Shown: piece by piece, positions 1-6,330 of the stretch
Layout of the letters: each line of letters opens with the position of its first letter
Position numbering within the stretch: position 1 is the first letter of the stretch
NCBI GenBank assembly: GCA_028717305.1
Contig: JAQUOC010000075.1
Span: 1-6,958 of the forward strand
Direction: 5' to 3'
Source of the DNA: Dehalococcoidales bacterium
GTDB taxonomy: Bacteria; Chloroflexota; Dehalococcoidia; Dehalococcoidales; UBA5760
Length of the DNA: 6,958 bases
Notes under the pieces: model-generated
What the model was told of the DNA's origin: nothing
Databases searched by the model: none
Seen by the model: only the letters and a program-made list of their open reading frames with translations
Translations under genes and position numbers: made by a program

Positions 1-2
1 CG

Positions 3-131
3 GATGGTATCATTATGGGGCTGCGTCATCGCCAGTTCTTAGTAGAGGGTGTCCAGTTCCACCCGGAGTCGATTATGACTGAGGTGGGTACGGATCTGCT
101 GAAAAACTTTCTTGATTACATGAGGCAATAA
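3..131 (+). CDS. trpG: Anthranilate synthase component II, glutamine amidotransferase (3' end only)
   Basis: Only the last 42 codons and the TAA stop lie in the window; the gene begins upstream. The visible peptide runs from DGIIMGLRHR to NFLDYMRQ. It contains the class-I glutamine amidotransferase signature GVQFHPES, whose His (codon at 60-62) and Glu (66-68) complete the Cys-His-Glu triad; the Cys is outside the window. Family role: TrpG releases ammonia from glutamine and passes it to TrpE, which makes anthranilate from chorismate. The HPES signature is shared with PabA and other class-I amidotransferases. The assignment to TrpG rests on the trpD start 6 nt downstream of the stop. A dual TrpG/PabA role cannot be excluded from this fragment. 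Confidence 0.93.
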   Translation, partial: DGIIMGLRHRQFLVEGVQFHPESIMTEVGTDLLKNFLDYMRQ

Positions 132-137
132 AGGAAA

Positions 138-1184
138 ATGATCAGAGAGGCTATCGGAACGGTTGCTGATGGCTGTTCGCTCACTTTTGAGCAGGCCTCA
201 GCAGTAATGAATGAAATAATGAACGGTGATGCGACGCCTTCGCAGATTGCCGCTCTGGTTGTGGCGCTACGGGTTAAAGGAGAGACCGTAGATGAGATCG
301 CTGGGTTGGCCAGTGTGATGCGTGAGAAGGCGATACCGGTCAGGACAAACCTATCGGTGGTTGATACCTGCGGCATGGGAGGCGATGAGTCTGGAAGCAT
401 CAATATCTCTACGGCGGCTGCTCTGATAGCAGCCGGGGCCGGGATGAAGGTAGCTAAACACGGGAACCGGGCAATGAGCAGTCGTTGTGGTAGTGCCGAT
501 GTTCTGGAAGCACTGGGGGTTAAGATCGACCTCGGGGCAGAGGCGGTAGCCGAATGTCTGGAAAGAATAGGCCTGTGTTTTATGCTGGCGACTGTCTTTC
601 ACCCGTCGATGAGGTTCGCTGCTGCTACCCGTCGGGAGATTGGCATCCGTACCGTATTCAATATCCTGGGCCCATTGACCAACCCGGCCCGAGCCGAATT
701 TCAGGTTGTCGGCGTACCTACGATGGAATTGAGCGAGAAAACAGCTCGTGTCCTGCACTCCCTGGGCAGTAAGCATGCTCTGGTAGTACATGGTAAAGAC
801 GGCATGGATGAAATATCTATAAGCAGTCCCACCGTGGTCTGGGAGGTCACTCCGGAAGGGGTGTTATCTCGCTATGAAGTCTCACCGAGGGATTTCGGCT
901 TTGAAGAGGCACGTTCTGAAGAGATTAAGGGTGGTACTGCTAAAGATAATGCCGGAATAATACTTCGTATCCTTAGTGGAGAGCGTGGGGCGGGACGTAA
1001 TATTGCCGTTATGAATGCGGCAGCGGCCATGGTCGTCGGCAGAAAGTCTTCGGACCTGGTGGCAGGAGTACGCCTCGCGGAAAAGGTAATCGACAGCGGT
1101 ATGGCTCTGGAAAAGCTGAATGCACTGGTACAATTAAGCCAGAGTCTGGACAGGGATGGCGGAAATGGTAAATCACGTACTTAA
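138..1184 (+). CDS. trpD: Anthranilate phosphoribosyltransferase
   Basis: The product (348 aa, normal for the family) transfers phosphoribose from PRPP to anthranilate, the second step of the pathway, in the cytosol. The N-terminal helical region (about 1-70) has the family pattern MNEIMNGDATPSQIAALVVALR. The PRPP-binding glycine loop is CGMGGD at 78-83, followed by SINISTAAA. KHGNR lies at 107-111 and CGSADVLEALG at 117-127. The anthranilate-side segment is RREIGIRTVFNILGPLTNPA at 165-184, and the metal-binding Asp-Glu pair is at 224-225. The loop usually reads GTGGD, so Met80 is a deviation. The start is the ATG 6 nt after the trpG stop and matches the usual family N-terminus. The purine-rich AAGGA just before it sits very close (about 2-3 nt), so coupling to trpG translation is likely. 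The 3' end overlaps trpC. Confidence 0.97.
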   Translation: MIREAIGTVADGCSLTFEQASAVMNEIMNGDATPSQIAALVVALRVKGETVDEIAGLASVMREKAIPVRTNLSVVDTCGMGGDESGSINISTAAALIAAGAGMKVAKHGNRAMSSRCGSADVLEALGVKIDLGAEAVAECLERIGLCFMLATVFHPSMRFAAATRREIGIRTVFNILGPLTNPARAEFQVVGVPTMELSEKTARVLHSLGSKHALVVHGKDGMDEISISSPTVVWEVTPEGVLSRYEVSPRDFGFEEARSEEIKGGTAKDNAGIILRILSGERGAGRNIAVMNAAAAMVVGRKSSDLVAGVRLAEKVIDSGMALEKLNALVQLSQSLDRDGGNGKSRT

Positions 1185-1944
1185 TATGATCATTGCCGAT
1201 AAAAGAGAGGAGCTTGGGGTGAGGAAGCTGGAAATGCCCCTGTCCGCTTTGAAAGAACGGATTGCTCAGCGAAGAGTACCACTTGATTTTGGCTCGGTCA
1301 TCAATCGAAGCCGGATACAGTTGATTGCCGAGGTCAAACAATCATCACCATCACGGGGGGTACTCTGCAATGATTTTAGCCCGGTTGGATTAGCCAACGA
1401 GTACGTTGCTGGTGGTGCGGCCGCCATCTCGGTACTCACCGAGGCAAACTACTTCGGAGGTAGCATCGACCACCTGGCTGCCATCAGTATGGAGGTCAAC
1501 CTACCCCTGCTAAGAAAAGACTTTATCTTCGATCCTTACCAGATATATGAGTCAGCGGCTTATGGTGCTGATGCCCTGTTGTTAATAGTAGGTGTCTTGA
1601 GCCAGCGGCAGCTTGATGAGTTGCTTTCCTTAAGCCACCGCTTGAGTATGGAGTGTCTGGTTGAGGTCCACAATGAAGCCGAGATAGAACGGGCCCTTAA
1701 GGCTAAGGCTCGGGTTATCGGCATCAACAATCGCGATTTGAGCAACTTTATTGTTGATATTAATACCACCTGCCGGCTGCGGCCGTTACTTCCTGAACCG
1801 ATCATTGTAGTTAGTGAGAGCGGTATCAACAGACGGCTCGATGTGGAAAGGCTGGAGAAGTGCGGTGTCGATGCAATACTGGTTGGAGAAGCTCTGGTTA
1901 CCGCTGATGATGTTGAGGGCAAAATCAAGGAGCTGATGTTATGA
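1156..1944 (+). CDS. trpC: Indole-3-glycerol phosphate synthase
   Basis: This 262-aa (beta/alpha)8-barrel enzyme decarboxylates and cyclises CdRP to indole-3-glycerol phosphate. All the catalytic positions known from the Sulfolobus enzyme are visible by motif. E59 and K61 lie in IAEVKQSSPSRG, K121 in LPLLRKDFIFDPYQIYE, and E170 in CLVEVHNEAE. N191 is in GINNRDLSNF, and E221 and S222 are in VVSESGI. The phosphate-binding end is VDAILVGEALV. The start is uncertain: ATG 1156, ATG 1165 (after a GGCGGAA stretch) and ATG 1186 (2 nt after the trpD stop) are all in frame. The family usually begins only about 7-10 residues before the ADKREE motif, which favours 1165. Either of the first two starts overlaps the trpD 3' end by 20-29 nt. 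It is a monofunctional TrpC, not fused to TrpF. Confidence 0.97.
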   Translation: MAEMVNHVLNMIIADKREELGVRKLEMPLSALKERIAQRRVPLDFGSVINRSRIQLIAEVKQSSPSRGVLCNDFSPVGLANEYVAGGAAAISVLTEANYFGGSIDHLAAISMEVNLPLLRKDFIFDPYQIYESAAYGADALLLIVGVLSQRQLDELLSLSHRLSMECLVEVHNEAEIERALKAKARVIGINNRDLSNFIVDINTTCRLRPLLPEPIIVVSESGINRRLDVERLEKCGVDAILVGEALVTADDVEGKIKELML

Positions 1945-2597
1945 CCCGGATCAAGATTTGCGGCATCACTGAAAAATCGCATGCTCTGGCGGCTGTCGAG
2001 TCCGGTAGTGATTTTGTCGGGCTGGTTTTTGCTCCCAGCCGGCGGCAGGTAAGTATATCCCGGGCGCAGGAGATAGTCAGTGTAATTAAAGAGCATAGTA
2101 ATACGGTAGAGGTGGTGGGAGTCTTTGTTAATATGCCTGCTTCTATCGTGAACAGGACTGCCGTCACCTGCGACCTGGACTGTATCCAGCTGAGTGGTGA
2201 TGAGTCATGGGCGTACTGCGGTGAGATTAACCGGCCGCTGATCAAGGCGGTGCGATTAGCTCAGGGACAGGATCCCGAAGCAATATGTGGTGCTTTAGTC
2301 AGTGGTGACAGGTTACTGTCCGGTCAGCGGCACCTTTACCTTCTTGACTCCCTGGTTAAAGACAGCTATGGTGGAACAGGAATAACCTCCGACTGGAAAC
2401 TCTTTCGAGAGATAGCCAAGCAGTTTCCTGTAATTATCGCCGGAGGGCTCACTCCGGAGAACGCGGCCCGGGCTATTGAGATGATATCACCATGGGGTGT
2501 TGATGTTTCCTCCGGGGTGGAATCAGCCGGAATAAAGGATGTAGCTAGAATTAAAGCCTTTGTCGATGTGGTAAGGAGGGTCGATGGGAGAGAATAA
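1941..2597 (+). CDS. trpF: Phosphoribosylanthranilate isomerase
   Basis: The product (218 aa) performs the Amadori rearrangement of phosphoribosylanthranilate to CdRP, the step between TrpD and TrpC. The general base Cys7 is in the N-terminal KICGIT motif and the general acid is Asp136 in YLLDSLVK, followed by GGTG. Other family landmarks are GLVFAPSRRQVS (27-39), VGVFVN (59-64), VIIAGGLTPENA (164-175) and the phosphate-binding VDVSSGVE (187-194). The usual QLHGDE motif reads QLSGDE here (83-88), so the His is Ser. The start ATG overlaps the trpC TGA stop (ATGA), and a good AAGGAG lies 8 nt upstream at 1927-1932, inside trpC. The last 14 nt overlap trpB. Length and motif order are normal. Confidence 0.96.
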   Translation: MTRIKICGITEKSHALAAVESGSDFVGLVFAPSRRQVSISRAQEIVSVIKEHSNTVEVVGVFVNMPASIVNRTAVTCDLDCIQLSGDESWAYCGEINRPLIKAVRLAQGQDPEAICGALVSGDRLLSGQRHLYLLDSLVKDSYGGTGITSDWKLFREIAKQFPVIIAGGLTPENAARAIEMISPWGVDVSSGVESAGIKDVARIKAFVDVVRRVDGRE

Positions 2598-3789
2598 CAG
2601 GCGGTTGCCTAACCAACGGGGATACTTCGGTGAATTCGGTGGGAAATTTGTCCCTGAAACACTGATGCCGGCACTTGGAGAACTGGAGCAGGAGTACCTG
2701 AGCGCCTGCTCCGATCCTGCCTTCGAGCGTCGATTTGAGCAGCTATGTCAGCAGTATGTCGGTAGACCTACCCCGATGTATCCGGCCGAGCAGCTTTCAG
2801 CGGAGATGGGTGGCGCTGTCATCTTGTTGAAACGGGAAGACCTGGCTCACACCGGTGCCCATAAGATTAACAATGCCCTGGGTCAGGGATTGCTGGCGAA
2901 GCGAATGGGGAAAACACGCATTATTGCCGAGACCGGTGCCGGGCAGCACGGAGTAGCTACCGCTACGGTATGCGCGATGTTGAGCCTCCAATGTATCATA
3001 TATATGGGTGAAGACGATATTAAGCGCCAGTCGCCTAATGTCTTGCGTATGAGACTGCTGGGTGCCGAGGTGCGCTCCGTAGATTCAGGCAGCCGTACTC
3101 TGAAGGATGCCATCAACGAGGCCATCCGGGATTGGGTCACCAATGTTGAAACCACCTACTATCTCTTCGGTACTGTGGCCGGTCCGCACCCGTATCCGAT
3201 GATTGTCCGTGACTTCCAGTCGGTAATCGGCAGGGAAGCAAAAACCCAGATCAGGACTATGTATAACCGGCTTCCTGACTATCTGGTTGCCTGTGTCGGT
3301 GGGGGAAGCAACGCTATGGGGCTGTTCTCTCCTTTTTATGCCGATAAAGAGGTTAAATTCATCGGCGTAGAGGCCGCCGGAGCCGGGCTGAAGAGCGGCC
3401 AACACGCCGCTTCGCTATCTGCGGGTAGGAGTGGTGTGCTGCACGGTACCAGGTCGTACCTGCTGCAGGATGGTAACGGTCAGATAGTGGAGACTCACAG
3501 CATTGCTCCCGGTTTAGACTATCCGGGGGTTGGCCCTGAGCACAGCTACTATAAAGATACCGGCCGGGCCAGCTATGTGGCGGTTACTGATGCCGAGGCG
3601 CTGGATGGTTTTCGGCTCCTCTGTCATACCGAGGGTATCATTCCGGCTCTGGAATCGGCCCACGCCATATACTACGGGACTAGACTGGCCGCCGGTTTAA
3701 GTCGAGACCAGCTTGTCGTAGTGAATCTTTCCGGCCGTGGTGATAAGGACCTGGACATCGTCGTTAAGACAATGGGGATGGAGATATGA
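2584..3789 (+). CDS. trpB: Tryptophan synthase beta chain (TrpB1 type)
   Basis: The product (401 aa) is the PLP-dependent half of tryptophan synthase, condensing indole with serine; it normally forms an alpha2-beta2 complex with TrpA. It opens with the family pattern GYFGEFGGKFVPETLMPAL. The PLP Schiff-base lysine is K94 in HTGAHKINNALGQ. Catalytic E116 lies in ETGAGQHGVATA, exactly 22 residues later as in the Salmonella enzyme (K87/E109). The PLP-phosphate loop is VGGGSNAMG (238-246), D312 is in GLDYPGVGPEH, and S383 is in the C-terminal NLSGRGDKD, which contacts the pyridine nitrogen. These features mark canonical TrpB1. The ATG follows a strong AAGGAGGG at 2573-2580, within the end of trpF. 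The stop overlaps the trpA start (ATGA), which fits equal production of the two subunits. Confidence 0.98.
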   Translation: MGENNRRLPNQRGYFGEFGGKFVPETLMPALGELEQEYLSACSDPAFERRFEQLCQQYVGRPTPMYPAEQLSAEMGGAVILLKREDLAHTGAHKINNALGQGLLAKRMGKTRIIAETGAGQHGVATATVCAMLSLQCIIYMGEDDIKRQSPNVLRMRLLGAEVRSVDSGSRTLKDAINEAIRDWVTNVETTYYLFGTVAGPHPYPMIVRDFQSVIGREAKTQIRTMYNRLPDYLVACVGGGSNAMGLFSPFYADKEVKFIGVEAAGAGLKSGQHAASLSAGRSGVLHGTRSYLLQDGNGQIVETHSIAPGLDYPGVGPEHSYYKDTGRASYVAVTDAEALDGFRLLCHTEGIIPALESAHAIYYGTRLAAGLSRDQLVVVNLSGRGDKDLDIVVKTMGMEI

Positions 3790-4565
3790 GTCGTATTCAG
3801 AGTATCTTTAGGCCTGGGTACAGGGTGCTGATTGCCTATCTTACTGTGGGCTATCCCACGTTGGAAAAAACTATTAAGTCAGCGGTTCTGCTTGCCAAAA
3901 GCGGCTGTGATCTCATTGAACTGGGTATCCCTTTCTCGGATCCGCTGGCCGATGGTGCTACCATCCAGCAAGCAAGCTACCAGGCCCTAAAGCAGGGGGT
4001 TACGTCACAGGTTTGTCTTGAAGTAGCACAGGAGATAAAAGAGAGAATAGCAAAGCCGCTGGTCTTTATGGGATACTATAACCCGATACTGAACTTTGGG
4101 CTGGAGGCATTCTGCCGCTCGGCAAACCGGGCCGGTGTTGATGGTTTGATAATCCCGGACCTGCCGCCGGAAGAGGGAGGGGAACTGGAGTCGAGCATGA
4201 AAAAGCACGGGCTGGATCCTATTTACCTGCTCAGTCCTAACAGTTCCGAGGAACGTATCTTACTGGTGACGCAAAGGTCTCGTGGGTTTATCTATCTGGT
4301 CTCTCTGACTGGTGTCACCGGAGCTAGGCAAAACCTGCCCCCGGGGCTGGAGAGTTTTGTCCAGCGGGTCAGGGGGAAAACAGAACTTCCCCTCTGCGTC
4401 GGGTTCGGTATAGCCAGCCCGGAGCAGGCCGGTAGAGTAGCCGGGATAGCCGATGGTGTTATTATCGGCAGCCGTCTCATTCAGCTAATCGAGGAAGACA
4501 ACTCTCTCTCTTCTCTGGAGGCTTTCACCCGAAGCTTAAGAGAAACTCTTGACCAATGTCACTGA
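3786..4565 (+). CDS. trpA: Tryptophan synthase alpha chain
   Basis: The product (259 aa, slightly shorter than the 268 aa of the enteric enzyme) cleaves indole-3-glycerol phosphate to indole and glyceraldehyde-3-phosphate and channels indole to TrpB. The catalytic Glu45 and Asp56 lie in DLIELGIPFSDPLADG, with the same 11-residue spacing as E49/D60 of Salmonella. Other conserved pieces are FMGYYNP (94-100), IIPDLPPEE (122-130), YLVSLTGVTGAR (170-181), the phosphate-binding GFGI (206-209) and GVIIGSR (224-230). The start overlaps the trpB stop as ATGA. Only a weak GGAG is close by, so expression probably depends on ribosomes finishing trpB. The four-residue shortfall is near the N-terminus (SIFRPGYRVLIAYL), and the C-terminus ends RETLDQCH. 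I see no sign of a break. Confidence 0.97.
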   Translation: MSRIQSIFRPGYRVLIAYLTVGYPTLEKTIKSAVLLAKSGCDLIELGIPFSDPLADGATIQQASYQALKQGVTSQVCLEVAQEIKERIAKPLVFMGYYNPILNFGLEAFCRSANRAGVDGLIIPDLPPEEGGELESSMKKHGLDPIYLLSPNSSEERILLVTQRSRGFIYLVSLTGVTGARQNLPPGLESFVQRVRGKTELPLCVGFGIASPEQAGRVAGIADGVIIGSRLIQLIEEDNSLSSLEAFTRSLRETLDQCH

Positions 4566-4606
4566 AGGAGAAAGGAGGAAACTGGATAGAAAAAAGGTTT
4601 GATTAA
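4556..4606 (+). other. Possible 16-codon leader ORF with one Trp codon (speculative)
   Basis: An ATG at 4556, inside the trpA 3' end and in a different frame, opens a short reading frame encoding MSLKEKGGNWIEKRFD and ending at TAA 4604-4606. It contains one tryptophan codon (4583-4585) and ends 80 nt before trpB2. Its position would suit a leader or coupling peptide linking trpA translation to the spacer before trpB2. Against it, there is no convincing Shine-Dalgarno, only one Trp codon rather than the tandem codons of classical trp leaders, and an ORF of this length is expected by chance. Its codons include an AAAGGAGGA that may be a stray purine-rich stretch. Confidence 0.15.
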
Positions 4607-4628
4607 ACAACAATAACTGCGAGGTGTC

Positions 4629-4656
4629 CCCTTATATTCTAAGGGTGAAGATACCC
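4629..4656 (+). promoter_or_regulatory. Two competing small hairpins in the trpA-trpB2 spacer
   Basis: CCCTTA (4629-4634) pairs perfectly with TAAGGG (4640-4645) across a 5-nt loop. GGGT (4643-4646) can instead pair with ACCC (4653-4656) across a 6-nt loop. The two helices share GGG 4643-4645, so they cannot form together. Neither is followed by a T-tract, so this is not an intrinsic terminator. The pair sits about 20 nt before the trpB2 Shine-Dalgarno. It could modulate translation or act as an RNA-processing site that separates trpB2 from the upstream message, or it may mean nothing. Apart from this structure and the mini-ORF, I see nothing definite in the 121-nt spacer. Confidence 0.25.
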
Positions 4657-4674
4657 AAGTAAATAAAAGCTTAC

Positions 4675-4689
4675 AGGAGGTAAAAATTG
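4675..4689 (+). promoter_or_regulatory. Strong Shine-Dalgarno and TTG start of trpB2
   Basis: AGGAGG at 4675-4680 stands 6 nt before TTG 4687-4689. This is an optimal spacing and decides the TTG start over the in-frame ATG at 4723, which would remove 12 residues. The extra residues (KFILDEEKMPTRWYN) match the usual TrpB2 N-terminus, supporting TTG. The other operon genes use ATG and overlap or abut their neighbours, so trpB2 is the one gene here with its own separated initiation region. Confidence 0.85.
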
Positions 4690-6045
4690 GAAAAAACAAA
4701 GTTTATTCTTGACGAAGAGAAGATGCCTACCAGATGGTATAACATCCTGCCCGACCTCCCCGAACCACTGCCACCGGTCTTACACCCGGGAACTAAGCAG
4801 TCGGTAACCCCCGACGATTTAGCGCCTCTGTTCCCGATGGGGCTTATCATGCAGGAATTCAGTCCTGATCGCTACATCGAGATTCCTGAGGAAGTGCAGG
4901 TAATTTATCGTACCTGGAGGCCGACTATTCTGTATCGGGCACACCGGTTGGAGAAGCATCTGGACACCCCGGCTAAGATCTTTTACAAGTATGAGGGGAC
5001 CAGCCAGGCAGGTAGTCACAAACTCAACACCGCAGTGGCACAGGCGTATTACAATAAGGTGGAAGGTACCAGACGGATAGCGACCGAAACTGGAGCCGGT
5101 CAGTGGGGCAGTGCCCTGGCAATGGGCTGCCGGTTCTTTGATATTGAACTCAAGGTATATATGGTCAGGATCAGCTATAACCAGAAGCCCTACCGCCGCG
5201 TTATGATGGAGGCCTGGGGTGCCCATTGTGTCCCCAGCCCCAGTCCTGATACCAAGGCAGGAAGGGATATGCTGGCGAAGGACCCTGACTGTCCCGGTAG
5301 TCTGGGTTTGGCCATCAGTGAGGCAGTCGAGGATGCTGCCCTCCGTGATGACACCCACTACTCTCTGGGCAGCGTGCTTAACCATGTCCTGCTGCATCAG
5401 ACCATCATTGGTGAGGAGACCAGACTGCAAATGGAGATGGCCGATGCCTATCCTGACATTATCGTGGGCTGTATGGGAGGCGGCTCAAATTTCGCCGGGC
5501 AGTTCATACCCTGGATGAGGGATAAACTCAGCGGAGTCAAACCCGACCTGCGAATTATCGGTGTCGAACCGGCAAGTTGTCCCAGTCTGACCAAGGGACC
5601 ATACGCCTATGATTTTGGTGACGTAGCAGGTCTGACGCCTTTGCTTAAGATGTATACTCTGGGCCATGGTTTTATCCCGCCGCCGGTTCATGCCGGAGGA
5701 CTGCGCTACCACGGTATGGCACCCATCATATGTCACCTTCATAAGCTGGGATTGGTGGAAGCCAGGGCCGAGCACCAACTGGCTACCTTCAAGGCAGGAA
5801 TCACTTTTGCGCGTACCGAAGGCATTCTTAGCGCCCCGGAACCGATGCACGCTATCAAGGTGGTTATTGATGAAGCTCTCAAATGTCGTGATTCGGGCGA
5901 GTCAAAAACAATCCTTCTCGCTCATAGTGGACACGGGCATGTTGATCTGGGCGCTTATGAAGCTTACCTATCCGGTAAACTTGAGGATTATGCGTTTCCC
6001 GAAGATAGACTAAAAGAGTCATTGGCTGATCTGCCTAAGGTTTGA
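4687..6045 (+). CDS. trpB2: Tryptophan synthase beta chain, TrpB2 type
   Basis: The product (452 aa) belongs to the divergent TrpB2 branch, about 50 residues longer than the TrpB1 encoded just upstream. Diagnostic features are the extended N-terminus with RWYNILPDLPEPLPPVLHPGT, the RPTILYRAHRLEKHL segment, and KYEGTSQAGSHKLNTAVAQ carrying PLP lysine K112. E134 is in TETGAGQWGSA, again 22 residues after the lysine; MGGGSNFAG is at 263-271 and the C-terminus has AHSGHGHVDL. The TrpB1 regions that contact TrpA are not recognisable, consistent with TrpB2 proteins generally acting with weak or no TrpA interaction. Known for the family: PLP-dependent tryptophan formation from indole, with O-phosphoserine reported as donor for a Sulfolobus member. 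A role here in indole salvage or as an alternative-donor synthase is inference. Translation starts at TTG behind AGGAGG. A terminator follows, so trpB2 looks like the last gene of the operon. Confidence 0.95.
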   Translation: MEKTKFILDEEKMPTRWYNILPDLPEPLPPVLHPGTKQSVTPDDLAPLFPMGLIMQEFSPDRYIEIPEEVQVIYRTWRPTILYRAHRLEKHLDTPAKIFYKYEGTSQAGSHKLNTAVAQAYYNKVEGTRRIATETGAGQWGSALAMGCRFFDIELKVYMVRISYNQKPYRRVMMEAWGAHCVPSPSPDTKAGRDMLAKDPDCPGSLGLAISEAVEDAALRDDTHYSLGSVLNHVLLHQTIIGEETRLQMEMADAYPDIIVGCMGGGSNFAGQFIPWMRDKLSGVKPDLRIIGVEPASCPSLTKGPYAYDFGDVAGLTPLLKMYTLGHGFIPPPVHAGGLRYHGMAPIICHLHKLGLVEARAEHQLATFKAGITFARTEGILSAPEPMHAIKVVIDEALKCRDSGESKTILLAHSGHGHVDLGAYEAYLSGKLEDYAFPEDRLKESLADLPKV

Positions 6046-6090
6046 ATAGAGACCGGGCCATTTGTTGAATCTAGGGAGATCTGCTTCTGC

Positions 6091-6129
6091 AGAAAATGCC
6101 CCTGCCCTACTATAGCAGGGGCATTTTCT
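6091..6129 (+). terminator. Intrinsic terminator ending the trp operon (possibly bidirectional)
   Basis: A perfect 15-bp inverted repeat, 6091-6105 against 6115-6129, encloses a 9-nt loop (6106-6114). The core is GCCCCTGC/GCAGGGGC, and the outer part pairs AAAA with TTTT, giving a T-run on the right on the plus strand and another on the minus strand. It begins 46 nt after the trpB2 stop. It should stop transcription of the operon and separate the methyltransferase gene. Its symmetry means it could also stop minus-strand transcripts, although no minus-strand gene is seen in the window. Confidence 0.9.
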
Positions 6130-6220
6130 TACAGTGGTTTGTGTATACTAAGACAATCATTATGTTAACTAATTCCCGTCGTAGAGGGTAGTATTTTATC
6201 GGCGAGTCTTTAAGGAGCTA

Positions 6221-6249
6221 TTGACAGAACTTATCGGGCGGATTAAAGT
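6221..6249 (+). promoter_or_regulatory. Sigma-70-type promoter candidate for the methyltransferase gene
   Basis: A perfect -35 box, TTGACA (6221-6226), is followed after 17 nt by TAAAGT (6244-6249), a 4-of-6 match to TATAAT. Transcription would start near 6256, leaving an untranslated leader of about 75 nt before ATG 6331. The location, between the operon terminator and the next gene, is where a promoter is needed. The call rests on the consensus match only. In the rest of 6130-6330 I see no convincing gene, tRNA or repeat. Confidence 0.5.
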
Positions 6250-6330
6250 TTTTGTTACCTATGTTTGGCTATGCTAACAATGCTGTTGATACACAGATAA
6301 ACATTGCCTGTTCGGAAATGATTGGAACGT

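Noticed and set aside
351..791. A 146-codon minus-strand ORF inside trpD, and similar long antisense ORFs in trpC, trpF, trpB and trpB2
   Set aside because: They lie wholly or largely within strongly supported genes, have no recognisable domains, and their low-complexity compositions are typical of antisense shadows.
4536..4552. Short hairpin TTAAGAG-AAA-CTCTTGA at the end of trpA as a terminator
   Set aside because: It lies within the coding region, is short with a 3-nt loop, and is not followed by a T-tract.
4633..4638. TATATT as a -10 box for a separate trpB2 promoter
   Set aside because: No acceptable -35 box lies 16-18 nt upstream, so this is only an isolated AT-rich hexamer.
4641..4660. 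AGGGTG-AAGATACCC resembling a T-box antiterminator motif before trpB2
   Set aside because: The match to AGGGTGGNACCGCG breaks down after AGGGTG. The tRNA-acceptor UGGN is absent, the spacer is too short for a normal T-box with a specifier stem, and no terminator follows.
6221..6277. An 18-codon TTG-start ORF preceded by AAGGAG (leader peptide?)
   Set aside because: The spacing from AAGGAG is only about 3 nt, the TTG coincides with the -35 TTGACA of the promoter candidate, and there is no run of regulatory codons.
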